From Mycobacterium sp. OTB74 (GTDB lineage: Bacteria; Actinomycetota; Actinomycetes; Mycobacteriales; Mycobacteriaceae): a stretch of DNA of 64,000 nt. A program made the position numbers and the translations under genes. This document shows positions 46,187 to 54,869 of the stretch, piece after piece (within the stretch, counting starts at the first letter, position 1; each line of letters begins with the position of its first letter). The stretch is from NCBI RefSeq assembly GCF_029892685.1, contig NZ_JARXVD010000018.1, positions 81,059 to 145,058 of the forward strand, written 5' to 3'. The notes under the pieces were generated by a model. That model was given only the letters and a program-made list of their open reading frames with translations, was not told the origin of the DNA and ran no database searches.

Positions 46187-46740
46187 CAGGGCAGCGGTGA
46201 GCCCGGCTGCCACATGTTCCACTGGGCCAGGTGGGTTCCCGAAACCGGGTTGAACAACACGACGTTGGTCACCAGCCCGCGATAGACGTCCCAGTAGACC
46301 ACCCCATTGACGGTCGACCCGGCCGGTGCGTTGAGCAGTTGGGTCTCCAGGGCATTGGGATCGTCGGTGTGCTTGGAGACGTAAGCGTCGGCGTACGGCG
46401 TGACACCGTCGAAAGTGAATGCCGTTGCCATCTTGTAGGGGTTGGGCGTGGAGATGACGTGGACGGTCACGTCGGCCTTCCAGGGGCCGCCTTGGGCGCG
46501 CCAGCGTGGGGTGCCGTTCCAGCCCCAGCCCGGCGGCACGTCGGACGGGACGACGTCGTGGACGGTCACGTCGGCGACCACGCCCTCGTAGCTCACCCGC
46601 AGGGTGTCACCCAGGTTGCCGATGGCCGTTTCGGCCAGCACCGGCGGTGCCAGCGTGGCGCCCAGCAATGCCAGCGCGCTCAGGATGCCGGCGAGCCAGC
46701 GGCTCCGGACCGTCGTACTGCCGTTCACGCCCGTGCTCAT
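46186..46740 (-). CDS. Secreted protein of MPT63/DUF1942-like type (Rv2668 position)
   Basis: 184 aa. A signal peptide (about residues 1-38: SRWLAGILSALALLGATLAPPVLA) is followed by a beta-rich domain with GNLGDTLRVSYEGVVADVTV and GPWKADVTVHVIS, a pattern that resembles the immunoglobulin-like MPT63 domain. No catalytic motif. GGGAGAGG precedes the chosen ATG. First gene of a pair with the GNAT enzyme. The domain name is a cautious match from pattern, not from a search. Confidence 0.72.
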   Translation of the reverse strand: MSTGVNGSTTVRSRWLAGILSALALLGATLAPPVLAETAIGNLGDTLRVSYEGVVADVTVHDVVPSDVPPGWGWNGTPRWRAQGGPWKADVTVHVISTPNPYKMATAFTFDGVTPYADAYVSKHTDDPNALETQLLNAPAGSTVNGVVYWDVYRGLVTNVVLFNPVSGTHLAQWNMWQPGSPLP

Positions 46741-46885
46741 CGCGTCCTCTCCCGTAATAGCTGCCTCGCATGATGGCACACCGCTTCGTGGGTCTCGCCC
46801 AAACGTCAGTTCGGGCCACAAAGTTCGAGTAGATCTGGCCATTTCGTCGATCTGGATGGAGCGTGGTGTCCCTGTCAGTGGACAC

Positions 46886-47632
46886 TCACTCTGGATGTGC
46901 GTCCGGCTGCCGTTGGGCGACTATCGCGTTGAGAATGTCGCCGAGCTCGGATTCGGCTCGGGCCTTATCGACGCCAAGGCTGTGCAGCGGTCCGCCGGAT
47001 TCCTCGGATTCGAGCAATGCCAACAGGATGTGCTCGGTGCCAACGTAGTTGTGCCCCAGGCGCAATGCCTCGCGGAAGGTCAGCTCAAGCACCTTCTTCG
47101 CGGCGTTGTCGTAGGGGATCAGTTGTGGGGATTCACCTTCGGTGACAGGGGTGGTCACTGCGGCGCGGAGTGCGTCGGCGGTGACACCCTGGTTGGTCAA
47201 GAGCACCATCGCCAACGATTCGGGATCGGTGAGCAGGCCCAGCGTCAGATGGCGGGGGGTGATCTCGGCGCTGCCGGACGCGCGGGCGGCTTCCTGGGAT
47301 GCCACCACGACGTTGCGGGCGCGTGGGGTGAACCGACTGAACCCGCTGGCGTCGTCCATCGGTTTGGGGACGAAACGCTTCTGGGCGGCCTGCTTGGTCA
47401 CGCCCATGCTGGTGCCGATGTCGGTCCATGAGGCGCCCGATCGGCGGGCTTGGTCGACGAAGTGCCCGATCAGATGATCGGCAATATCGCCGAGGTGTTC
47501 GGCGGCGAGCATGGCGTCGGTGAGTTGGTCGAGCGGTTCGCTGTGCACCATCTTGATCGCGGTGATCAGGTCGTCCAGACGTATGGTGCCGGTGACCGGG
47601 TTGGGGGAGTTGGTGTGTGCCGATTCAGTCAT
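46886..47632 (-). CDS. clpC2: ClpC2: HTH plus Clp N-terminal repeat protein
   Basis: 248 aa, with no AAA module. Residues about 60-87 are a sigma-like helix-turn-helix (SWTDIGTSMGVTKQAAQKRF). Residues about 98-240 are a complete Clp_N double repeat (FTPRARNVVVASQEAAR...ITPRHLTLGLL...LGHNYVGTEHILLALL) matching the substrate-adaptor domain of ClpC1. The M. tuberculosis protein is reported to bind cyclomarin-type ligands that target ClpC1. The HTH and two palindromes on its own promoter suggest it is an autoregulated repressor. ATG start, probably leaderless. Confidence 0.9.
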   Translation of the reverse strand: MTESAHTNSPNPVTGTIRLDDLITAIKMVHSEPLDQLTDAMLAAEHLGDIADHLIGHFVDQARRSGASWTDIGTSMGVTKQAAQKRFVPKPMDDASGFSRFTPRARNVVVASQEAARASGSAEITPRHLTLGLLTDPESLAMVLLTNQGVTADALRAAVTTPVTEGESPQLIPYDNAAKKVLELTFREALRLGHNYVGTEHILLALLESEESGGPLHSLGVDKARAESELGDILNAIVAQRQPDAHPE

Positions 47633-47633
47633 G

Positions 47634-47652
47634 CGTCAACCGTAGGTTGACG
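47634..47652. promoter_or_regulatory. Palindrome overlapping the clpC2 -10
   Basis: CGTCAACC-GTA-GGTTGACG, 8-bp perfect arms. On the minus strand it contains the -10 TACGGT (47639-47644), which lies 6 bp before the clpC2 ATG. A protein bound here would block promoter melting. Confidence 0.75.
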
Positions 47653-47667
47653 GGGTGTGATCGTCAA
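47639..47667 (-). promoter_or_regulatory. clpC2: clpC2 promoter (-35 TTGACG, -10 TACGGT)
   Basis: TTGACG (47662-47667), an exact 17-bp spacer and TACGGT, then 6 bp to the ATG: near-consensus SigA promoter giving a leaderless transcript. Both elements lie inside inverted repeats. Confidence 0.7.
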
Positions 47668-47680
47668 TCCTCGGTTGACG
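47662..47680. promoter_or_regulatory. Palindrome overlapping the clpC2 -35
   Basis: CGTCAATC-CTC-GGTTGACG, the same arms as the site on the -10 with one mismatch; the two centres are 28 bp apart. It contains the -35 hexamer. Confidence 0.72.
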
Positions 47681-47706
47681 CATCGAGTGCGCCGAAATCG
47701 ACGTTT

Positions 47707-48360
47707 TCAGGAATTACGCAAGGTGTCCCAGTCGTGTTCGGCCTCCAGGGCGGCGATGGCCTTGGAAGTGCGCTCGCGCAGCAGCAGCGTGACACCCAGG
47801 CCGACCAGCGCACCCACCACGAGCGCGACCCACGAGAACCGCGCCAGCCACTTCTCGGCGGCCAGGCCCAGGTAGTAGATGACGGCGGTGGTGCCGCCGG
47901 CCCAGACGATGGCGCCGGAAGCGTTGGCGGCCAGGAAGTGCGAATACCGCATCTTCAGCGCTCCGGCCAGGGGTCCGGCGAAGATCCGCAATAGTGCGAT
48001 GAACCGTCCGAAGAACACCGCCCATGCGCCCCAGCGGCTGAAAACCTGCCGGGCCAGGGCGACGTGGCCAGGGCCGAAGTGCTTCGGGAATCGCCGGCCC
48101 AGCCGCTCGAACAGGGACATTCCGTAGCGGTGGCCGATGCTGTACCCGATCGAGTCGCCGATGATCGCTCCGATCGCAGCCGACCCACCGACAGCGACCG
48201 GGTTGATGTCCAGCGTCTGCCGGGTGGCCAACACGGCCGCGGTGACCAGGATGATCTCACCGGGTAGGGGGATACCCAGGCTCTCGAGGCCGATGACGCC
48301 CCCGACGACGAGGTACACCGCAAGTGGCGGAATCGATTGCAGCAGCGTGTTCACATCCAC
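47707..48360 (-). CDS. DedA-family membrane protein
   Basis: 217 aa with the DedA/SNARE-associated (VTT) pattern: GGVIGLESLGIPLPGEIILV, GAIIGDSIGYSIGHRYG, then FFGRFIALLRIFAGPLAGAL with the conserved Arg/Pro-Gly segment, and a final membrane span. DedA proteins move lipid carriers such as undecaprenyl phosphate or phosphatidylethanolamine between leaflets. GTG start (MDVNTLLQ). Downstream of it the clpC2 promoter begins within 30 bp. Confidence 0.9.
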   Translation of the reverse strand: MDVNTLLQSIPPLAVYLVVGGVIGLESLGIPLPGEIILVTAAVLATRQTLDINPVAVGGSAAIGAIIGDSIGYSIGHRYGMSLFERLGRRFPKHFGPGHVALARQVFSRWGAWAVFFGRFIALLRIFAGPLAGALKMRYSHFLAANASGAIVWAGGTTAVIYYLGLAAEKWLARFSWVALVVGALVGLGVTLLLRERTSKAIAALEAEHDWDTLRNS

Positions 48361-48393
48361 GTTGCTAAGGATGCCTTACTGGAAGGCTTTGGA

Positions 48394-49533
48394 TCATCTG
48401 GCCAGGCTGCGGCTGATCACCAGGCGCTGAATCTGGTTGGTGCCCTCAAAGATCTGCGTGATCTTCGCTTCGCGCATATACCGCTCGACGCGGTAGTCCC
48501 GGGTGTAGCCGGCGCCGCCGAATACCTGGACCGCGTCGGTGGTGACCTTCATGGCTGCATCGGTAGCGACGAGTTTGGCCACCGATGCGTTGCGTGAGTA
48601 GGGCAGGCGGGCATCGCGCCGGCGAGCCGCGTCCAGATAGGTGGCCCGCGCCGAATCGACCGCGGCAGCCATGTCGGCCAGCAGGAAGCCCAGGCCCTGG
48701 TGATCGATGATCTTGCGGCCGAAGGTGGTTCGTTCCTGGGCGTAGTTGACGGCCTGGTCCAACGCGGCCTGCGCCAGGCCAACGGCCACCGCGGCGATGC
48801 CGAGTCGGCCCGAGTCCAAGGCGCTGAACGCGATGGGCAGACCCTGGCCTTCGGCACCGATGCGGCGTTCAACCGGCAGGAATGCGTCGTCGTAGTGCGC
48901 GGTGGTGGTGGGTACCGCGTGCAGGCCCATCTTCTCCTCGGGCCGCCCGAACGTCAGTCCCTCGGTGTCGCCGGGTACCAAGAAGCACGAAATGCCTTGG
49001 GAGCCTTCACCGGTGCGGGCGAACAACGTGTAGAAGTCCGCGATTCCGCCGTGCGTGATCCACGCTTTTGATCCGGTGATCCGGTATCCGCCGTCACTGG
49101 GGGAGGCCTTGCAGTTCAGTGCAGCGGCGTCCGAACCCGCCTGGGGCTCGGACAGGCTGTATGCGCCAATGACGTTGCCGCTCAACATCTCTGGCAGCCA
49201 CTCCTGGCGCTGCTCGTCGGTGCCGTAGACCATCAGCGGGTGGCACGACAGGCTGTGCACGCTGACCGCGACGGCCACCGCGGCCCAGCGGGCGGCGAGT
49301 TCCTCGAGCACCTGCAGGTAGACCTCGTATGGCTGACCGCCGCCGCCCCACTCGATGGGGTAGGGCAGGCTGAGCAGGCCGGCTTGGCCAAGCGCGGTGA
49401 ACACGCCGGCCGGGTAGGTTTCGTCCTTCTCGTGCTGGTCGACGATCGGGTCCAGCACCTTGTCGGCAATGTCGCGCGTGAGCGCGATCAGTTCCCGGGC
49501 CTCTTCGTTGGGCAGCAGGCGGTCGACGGGCAC
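48394..49533 (-). CDS. Acyl-CoA dehydrogenase
   Basis: 379 aa, full length. FAD enzyme of the first step of beta-oxidation or of branched-chain amino acid breakdown. Signatures: AYSLSEPQAGSDAAAL, the FAD/ETF motif QVFGGAGYTRDYRVERYMRE, and the C-terminal catalytic Glu in IFEGTNQIQRLVI. GTG start with GAGAGGA upstream. It follows the GntR-type regulator gene by 42 bp on the same strand and is the likely target. Chain-length specificity cannot be told. Confidence 0.93.
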   Translation of the reverse strand: MPVDRLLPNEEARELIALTRDIADKVLDPIVDQHEKDETYPAGVFTALGQAGLLSLPYPIEWGGGGQPYEVYLQVLEELAARWAAVAVAVSVHSLSCHPLMVYGTDEQRQEWLPEMLSGNVIGAYSLSEPQAGSDAAALNCKASPSDGGYRITGSKAWITHGGIADFYTLFARTGEGSQGISCFLVPGDTEGLTFGRPEEKMGLHAVPTTTAHYDDAFLPVERRIGAEGQGLPIAFSALDSGRLGIAAVAVGLAQAALDQAVNYAQERTTFGRKIIDHQGLGFLLADMAAAVDSARATYLDAARRRDARLPYSRNASVAKLVATDAAMKVTTDAVQVFGGAGYTRDYRVERYMREAKITQIFEGTNQIQRLVISRSLAR

Positions 49534-49575
49534 GGGGTTCCTCTCGGTCGGTGAAGCGGGGGTGAGCGGCGCGGC

Positions 49576-50361
49576 TCAGTCCATGATGTCGCGGACCTTG
49601 GTCTTCTCGTGACCTCGCACCAGCGCCACCGTGGCGATCTCCATGTGCTTGCGCCAATGTGCCTCGGCCTCAGCACCTTTGCCGGCCGCAACCATGTCGT
49701 TGAGTCGACGGTAGGACTTGACCATCCGGGTGTAGTCGACCTTGGACAGCGAGTTCGGTGTCTGGTCTATAGCGGTGATGGTGTGCCGCACGGTGATTTC
49801 GTAGAGCATGCCGGCGATCATGGCCAGGATCGGGTTGCCTGACAGCTCCACCATCCGGCGATGCAGGTTGGCGGTGGTGTGGGCCAGGTTGGCGCCGTCC
49901 CACTCGGTCGGTAGCTCGTTGACCAGACGGTCGAATTCGGCCTTGGCCTCCGGCGTGCCGTGCTCGGCGAGCAGTCGCGCGGCGGCGGGCTCGAAAGCGA
50001 TGCGCGCATCGATGACGTCGGTCAGAGTTGCGCCGGAAAGTTCCAGCAGCAGCCCGGCCGGACGGGCGACAATCTCAGCTCCGGGTACCCGGACGCGGGC
50101 ACCGGTGCGCGAACCGCGTCGGACCTCCACCAGGCGCTCGGATTCGAGCACCCGCACCGCTTCGCGGAGGGTGGGGCGACTGACCTGGAAGTGCTCCATG
50201 AGCGCTGATTCGTGCGGTAGGAAGTCACCGTCGGCGAGCTGGCCGTCCACCACCATGCGGCGCAGCGTGCGCGCAACCAACTCGGCGGTTTTCGGTGAGC
50301 GGACGGCACCGGGCAACGATTCCGCGGGAACCATGGGCGCCAGTGGTTGTTGGCTGGCCAC
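49576..50361 (-). CDS. GntR-family regulator (FadR/FCD type)
   Basis: 261 aa. The N-terminal winged HTH (about residues 30-90) contains HESALMEHFQVSRPTLREAV. The C-terminal FCD all-helical ligand domain shows the metal-site histidines in NLHRRMVELSG and AEAHWRKHMEIA. Such regulators respond to acyl-CoAs or small acids. The GTG beginning ASQQPL is preferred over the TTG 12 bp upstream because GGAGGT lies directly before it. Adjacent to the acyl-CoA dehydrogenase, which it probably regulates along with itself. Confidence 0.88.
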   Translation of the reverse strand: MASQQPLAPMVPAESLPGAVRSPKTAELVARTLRRMVVDGQLADGDFLPHESALMEHFQVSRPTLREAVRVLESERLVEVRRGSRTGARVRVPGAEIVARPAGLLLELSGATLTDVIDARIAFEPAAARLLAEHGTPEAKAEFDRLVNELPTEWDGANLAHTTANLHRRMVELSGNPILAMIAGMLYEITVRHTITAIDQTPNSLSKVDYTRMVKSYRRLNDMVAAGKGAEAEAHWRKHMEIATVALVRGHEKTKVRDIMD

Positions 50362-50426
50362 GGTGACCTCCAATCGATGGCCGACTTATGCAACTCAGTA
50401 AACCATGTGGAGGCGGGTATTCACGC

Positions 50427-50458
50427 ATGAAACCCGCCCCGGTCGGGGCGGGTTTCAT
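50427..50458. terminator. Strong bidirectional hairpin
   Basis: Perfect 15-bp arms (ATGAAACCCGCCCCG) with a 2-base loop, between the GntR start and the end of the upstream secreted-protein gene. No U-run follows, as is usual for mycobacterial terminators. Confidence 0.8.
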
Positions 50459-50472
50459 CACATCAGACGGCG

Positions 50473-51018
50473 TCAGGAACCAGGTTTGGGCGCGGGCGCG
50501 CTGCCGCCGCCTTGACTGGCCAGGCCGCCCAACACATCGAGGGCGATCTTCATCTGCGGCGAGATGGTGGTTCCTGGCGCGTCAGCCGGCTGGTCGGTGG
50601 GATGCCACGGCTGACAGCCGCTGGTCTTGAACGCCTTGTCCGCGGGGTCGATCGCCACCACCTGCGGCTTGGCGCTCAAGGCACTGTCGATGACGTTGCC
50701 CTTGACCATGGGGTCCGGGTTGTTCATCCGGCGCCAGTAGCAGCGGCCGTTGCCGACCGGGCCAGCGGTGGCGTAGGTGCCGGGCACGATGTCGGTGCCG
50801 ACGACGTAGATGCCGTCCTTGTCGATGGTGTTCTTCGGGCCGGCGGCTGCCGGCGCGGCTGGGTCCGGAGCTGGGCCTGGGGCCGCGGGACCAGGCGTGT
50901 GCGCGGTACCCGGGTCTGGTGCCGGCGGCTGGTCCGGGTCGGCGGTCGCGATCGTTGCCGATGCGGCCCAGCTGACAACGGCCAGTGCCGCGGCGGCCAG
51001 TGGGGTTTTCGACTTCAT
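50473..51018 (-). CDS. Secreted Pro/Ala-rich mycobacterial protein
   Basis: 181 aa. A signal peptide (LAAAALAVVSWAASATIATA, cleavage before DPDQ) is followed by a Pro/Ala/Gly linker (about 35 residues). Next comes a small domain with GIYVVGTDIVPGTYATAG and GRCYWRRMN, a pattern repeated in several actinobacterial exported proteins. Two Cys residues could form a disulfide. The tail is Gly/Pro rich. The function is unknown. The ATG KSKTPL is chosen because the longer N-terminus would place a charged stretch before the signal. Confidence 0.75.
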   Translation of the reverse strand: MKSKTPLAAAALAVVSWAASATIATADPDQPPAPDPGTAHTPGPAAPGPAPDPAAPAAAGPKNTIDKDGIYVVGTDIVPGTYATAGPVGNGRCYWRRMNNPDPMVKGNVIDSALSAKPQVVAIDPADKAFKTSGCQPWHPTDQPADAPGTTISPQMKIALDVLGGLASQGGGSAPAPKPGS

Positions 51019-51328
51019 GACGTCGAAGTTTAGCCCTTCTAGCAATGCAATGACATTCGCGATAATCCGGGGTTGGTGTTGGTGCCGCAATCAGGACGCT
51101 CACAAGGGGCCGACGATCGGAGTGTCCTCGGCGTCTCGGGCGCATCCGATGACATCGTGGTCTAGTGCGTCAACGCTGCCGGCCCGCGCCTAGCGCAGCT
51201 CACAAACTGGCCGGCACCACCGCATCATCGGCTCGTCAAACTCATAGGAACCAGCCAACTTCCATCGTGCCCACATCTGACGGCGCAGGCGCACAATTGA
51301 GGTGTCCGTCTGAAACTTGGGAGCCGCG
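51019..51328. other. Intergenic region between divergent genes
   Basis: 310 bp without a convincing gene. Reading left (minus strand) a TAAACT -10-like element stands 8 bp before the secreted-protein ATG. Nothing else is recognisable. Confidence 0.4.
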
Positions 51329-51796
51329 ATGAGCGAGCAAAAGTACGACTTTCTCGGCGAGATATTCCAGCGGTACTTCAGGCCCGCCATCGACACCTAT
51401 CCGCGAACGGGTGGAGCACTCGTCGAAAGGTTGTTCACGCTCACTGATGAGGTCCCCGATAAGTTGGCACAGACCCGGCACGTCGCAACGGCATGGGCCG
51501 AAACCGAGATTCCGCACGCCAGGATCACCTCGGAACTCTTCGTGATCACCCAACAGGGTCTGATTTATGCGGCCAGGTTGAACGAGTCGCGCCGGGCGCT
51601 GTATTACCTGGCCACGCCGCCGGCCTTGTTCGATCCGTTCGTCGATCAAGTCGACACCGCCGAATTGCGTGAGGGCGCGGTAGTCGTGGTGGACAGTCGG
51701 TGCGGCCGTGACCTTGCGTCTGCGCATCCGATGGATGCCGCGCTGCGTCGGATTCTCGATGAGCACCTGGCGCTGCGGGTAGATCTGCCTACATAA
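51329..51796 (+). CDS. Conserved-looking hypothetical protein
   Basis: 155 aa, soluble, mixed alpha/beta composition, no Cys motif apart from one Cys near 131 and no signal peptide. The segments RYFRPAIDTYPRTGGALVERLF and ELREGAVVVVDSRCGRDLA do not match a family I recognise. Codon use fits the host, and GGGAG lies upstream of the ATG. A TTG 12 bp upstream is open too. It stands alone between the secreted-protein gene and the PE-PPE-domain gene, in the same direction as the latter. Confidence 0.65.
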   Translation: MSEQKYDFLGEIFQRYFRPAIDTYPRTGGALVERLFTLTDEVPDKLAQTRHVATAWAETEIPHARITSELFVITQQGLIYAARLNESRRALYYLATPPALFDPFVDQVDTAELREGAVVVVDSRCGRDLASAHPMDAALRRILDEHLALRVDLPT

Positions 51797-51945
51797 CTGT
51801 TTCTTCGCCGCGCCTGCGCCGCTCGCCGTCTGATCGACGATCGGTGTCGAGAGCGGTCTACGGATTGCTGAAAAAACTGCAGTTCACTTCCGTTTGATTC
51901 CTATGATTGCGGGAAGCGAAGCGCGCGGAGGTGAGGCTGGTGGCC

Positions 51946-53424
51946 ATGAGGATCAACGTCCACGCGCGGGCAATCGCCGCAGCTGCTGCAATGGGCACCG
52001 CCGCCCTGATCGCCGTCGCGCCTACCGCGTCCGCGGCAGCGGAGACGTCCGGCCAGCAAGCGGGGGACGCGCTGCGGGAAGTGGTCACCTCGCTAGAGAA
52101 CCAGGTCGGGATCGGCCAGTTGGTCAGTAGCTTCTTGGGTGCCAACGTCCAGACCGGTACCCAACCCGTCATCCCTAACCTTGCGAACCAGACGTTCGTC
52201 GTGGGAGGGACCGACTACGCGTTGGTCTCGCCAGCGTTGGACAGCATGATCAGCAATCTTTACGGGCTGCCCAACCCGGTCAGTATTTTCACTCCGGAGC
52301 AGTTGTGGCCGCTCACGCCCACCCTGGGCAGCCTGACCCTGGACCAGTCGGTGGCCTCGGGTGTCAGTGACCTCAACAGTGCACTGCTGCCGCAGCTCGG
52401 TGCTGGCAATCATGTGACCGTGTGGGGTACATCGCAGGGTTCCACGGTGATCACGGACGAGATCCGCAACCTGATGGCGCAGGGTTCTCCCTTTCAGGGC
52501 CAGCTCAGCTTCGTGTTGACCGGCGACCCGAACAATCCCAACGGCGGCGTATTCGAGAGATTCAACGGTCTCCACGTGCCACTGATAGACGCGACGTTCA
52601 ACGGTGCAACGCCACCCGACTCGCCGTACCCCACCGCGATCTACACCAACCAGTACGACGGGGTAGGGGACTTTCCGCAATACCCGCTGAACGTGGTGTC
52701 CGACATCAACGCACTCATGGGGTTCCTCGTCAGCGGCCAGCACGACTATGTGCCGTGGTTCCCCCTCAGCTATGTGCAACTGCCCACTTCACCCGGTTAC
52801 ACCGGCAACACCACGTACTACATGTCGCTGACCAAGAACCTGCCGTTGGTGTCGCCCTTGCGGACCTACCTGCCCGCCCCTTATGGAAACGCACTGGCCG
52901 ACCTGCTGCAGCCCGACCTGCGGGTGATCGTAGACATGGGCTACGGCAGCGGCGAGTACGCCAACATTCCGACGCCGGCGTCGCTGGTCGAGTTGCCCGA
53001 CCCGTCTACCATTCTCCGCGACCTGGCCACCGGGACGGTCCAGGGTGTGCAGGGAGCGCTGGTCGACTTGGGTGTGCTCCCGGCGACCGACTCGCCGACC
53101 GGCTACCCGGCCACCCCGGTGCTGGACCCCCATCTGAACTATCCGCTGCTTCAGTCATCGAGCACTGGAGCGTCGGTATTGACCACAACAGAAGGCAACC
53201 TGCACACGGCTAGCACCCAAGCGCAGTCAGTGCTCCATAAAGCGGTCTCACCGGTCACCATCCCGGTTCGCACGGCCATCTCATCGCTCACCACCCAGGT
53301 CCGCACGGCGTCGACTGGCGGGAGCAAACTTGCCACCGCGGTGGCCAGCAAACCCACCCCACGGACGGCGGTCACCAGCACCGCGACGGTCAAGCCCGCC
53401 GCGGGCCACGGAAAGAAGCACTAA
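51946..53424 (+). CDS. Exported PE-PPE-domain alpha/beta hydrolase
   Basis: 492 aa. A signal peptide (IAAAAAMGTAALIAVAPTASA) is followed by a PE-PPE domain, an alpha/beta serine hydrolase found only in mycobacteria and near relatives. VTVWGTSQGSTVITDEIRNL holds the nucleophile Ser (about residue 163), and a late HDYVPWFP supplies a candidate His. No PE or PPE N-terminal domain is present. The C-terminal 90 residues are Thr/Ser/Ala rich and unstructured. The members studied are esterases or lipases. GTG or ATG start; GGAGGTGAGG precedes both. Confidence 0.85.
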   Translation: MRINVHARAIAAAAAMGTAALIAVAPTASAAAETSGQQAGDALREVVTSLENQVGIGQLVSSFLGANVQTGTQPVIPNLANQTFVVGGTDYALVSPALDSMISNLYGLPNPVSIFTPEQLWPLTPTLGSLTLDQSVASGVSDLNSALLPQLGAGNHVTVWGTSQGSTVITDEIRNLMAQGSPFQGQLSFVLTGDPNNPNGGVFERFNGLHVPLIDATFNGATPPDSPYPTAIYTNQYDGVGDFPQYPLNVVSDINALMGFLVSGQHDYVPWFPLSYVQLPTSPGYTGNTTYYMSLTKNLPLVSPLRTYLPAPYGNALADLLQPDLRVIVDMGYGSGEYANIPTPASLVELPDPSTILRDLATGTVQGVQGALVDLGVLPATDSPTGYPATPVLDPHLNYPLLQSSSTGASVLTTTEGNLHTASTQAQSVLHKAVSPVTIPVRTAISSLTTQVRTASTGGSKLATAVASKPTPRTAVTSTATVKPAAGHGKKH

Positions 53425-53531
53425 CCGCTCGGGCGGCGGAAGAGAACGCGCAAATTCAACGCAATCAGCGGCCACGGCCACGTCCGGAAACCTCGGCGGC
53501 GGAATCTTCTCTGGATGATCAGGCGTTTCAG

Positions 53532-53711
53532 TCAACAAGTAACCATTGCGGTGTCGGTCCCGGTAGCGTCGTCGTCCCGGGTGTTGCAGTGATCGCATCC
53601 ATCGATGACCCAATGTCCAAGGGAACGAACGCACGGACAGGTATCGCAGTCGATGTGCAAACGACCACATAACCGGCACGTCGTTGAAAGTTCATCCAGA
53701 AGCTCGGGCAT
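53532..53711 (-). CDS. Small cysteine-rich, zinc-binding-like protein
   Basis: 59 aa with seven cysteines and three histidines: CRLCGRLHIDCDTCPC at residues 12-27, then GCDHC at 38-42, and a terminal Cys. The CxxC pairs suggest a zinc knuckle or ribbon. GAGGGGG is 7 bp before the ATG. It is short and there is no database check, but the Cys spacing, ribosome site and stop placement favour a real gene. Function unknown; it follows the PE-PPE gene convergently. Confidence 0.5.
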   Translation of the reverse strand: MPELLDELSTTCRLCGRLHIDCDTCPCVRSLGHWVIDGCDHCNTRDDDATGTDTAMVTC

Positions 53712-54414
53712 GCCATGGCCCCCTCGTGGGCGGTTCACCCGCGTTTATCCGCGGCTGGGGTGAGCGTAAAACCGCCCATACCCCTTTGAAGTCAGTAGTG
53801 CACTACTCGATTGAGGAGCCAGACCCACCCCTGTTGCCCTCTTGACCCGGCCTCAGACATGTGTGTGTAGGGCGGATTCAGGAATCAATGGGGGGAAGCG
53901 CCGCAGGTAGAAGGCACAGACAGGTCGCGGGCTTGACCTGTGCTTTTACTTGAGAAATCGAACGGGGCGATCCCTGACCAGGGTCGCGGCGGTCACCGTC
54001 CCTGGAAAGTTCAGACCCGTCCCGGGTCGAATGAGCTTGCTGGGATTGATGGGAAATGGCCGAGAACCGCATGTAATTGCAATCAGCCATCCGAATTTTA
54101 TGGCGTCACTTATTCGAATTAGTATTTGTTCGATGGTGCATCGAATTGTGCATCATCGTCATGGTTCAGTTGTGGGTCTGGGAAGCGGTGATTCAAAGCA
54201 CCGACTCATCGATGTGCTGAACCGGCGCTTTCCGCCAGAGCATGACGACTCACGGTACTCACACGTTGAAATGGAACTATTTGAAGGCATTTTGTGACCT
54301 GCGCTATCACCGCCGGGAACGGCATCACAGCAGTTCAAGGCTATTTTGAAGACTGGTGATAACCGACCGATGCTAGCGTTACAACCAGTTGTGTTGGCCG
54401 GTTGAGGGATTGGC
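53712..54414. other. Gene-poor, A+T-richer stretch
   Basis: About 700 bp with no convincing gene. The only coding-like frame, on the plus strand, runs from ATG 54133 to 54297 (54 aa, ending DDSRYSHVEMELFEGIL) and lacks a ribosome site. The base composition is clearly less GC-rich than the flanking core. Confidence 0.4.
53794..53807. promoter_or_regulatory. 14-bp perfect palindrome
   Basis: AGTAGTGCACTACT, about 85 bp upstream of the Cys-rich gene in an otherwise empty stretch; candidate operator. Confidence 0.35.
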
Positions 54415-54495
54415 ATGTCGGATCCCCCCATCAGTGCTCGCATCGTGGAATTGGGCGAGCAACTGCAGAATTCAGTCTCGGGCAGCCACTACTAG
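54415..54495 (+). CDS. Possible 26-aa ORF
   Basis: MSDPPISARIVELGEQLQ..., preceded by a good GAGGG ribosome site 6 bp from the ATG. It ends in the 3' end of the convergent DUF732 gene. Could be a leader, a small protein or the start of a decayed gene. Confidence 0.3.
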   Translation: MSDPPISARIVELGEQLQNSVSGSHY

Positions 54496-54824
54496 CTGTC
54501 CAATTCCTGGGCAGCCACCCACGGATCATTAGGAATGTCGCCCATATGTTGTGGGCAGAATGACACGACACCAGCGCCAACAACTTCAATCGCGTTTTCC
54601 TCTGACAAACCAGAGCGCACCACGCCGCGCGTCACCGATTTCCATGCCGACGGGTTCGCGTCCAGGGCGGTGCAAGCGTTGTGCGCCATCCCGTCAATGG
54701 TGCCGGTGTACGTGATGCCATGGGCATCGAGGTGCTGTCGAAACGTTGATTCGCTGTCAGCGTGCGCAACTGGCGCGACAACGACGGCCACAGAAACGAC
54801 GGTCAGAGCACCGAGGTACTTCAT
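54492..54824 (-). CDS. DUF732 exported protein
   Basis: 110 aa. A signal peptide (YLGALTVVSVAVVVAPVAHA) precedes a mature part with the mycobacterial DUF732 pattern: FRQHLDAHGITYTGTIDGMAHNAC near the start and a second Cys in VSFCPQHMGD, forming a disulfide. It is a small helical secreted protein of unknown function that occurs in many mycobacterial copies. The ATG KYLGAL is used; the longer frame adds a stretch with no domain. Confidence 0.83.
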   Translation of the reverse strand: MKYLGALTVVSVAVVVAPVAHADSESTFRQHLDAHGITYTGTIDGMAHNACTALDANPSAWKSVTRGVVRSGLSEENAIEVVGAGVVSFCPQHMGDIPNDPWVAAQELDS

Positions 54825-54869
54825 GGCAAGGAAGTCTAAGCAGGAGGCGACGGTGTCGGGTTCGATTCG

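Noticed and set aside
54133..54297. 54-codon plus-strand ORF as a gene
   Set aside because: No ribosome site, no recognisable motif, A+T-rich start; kept only as a remark in the region entry.
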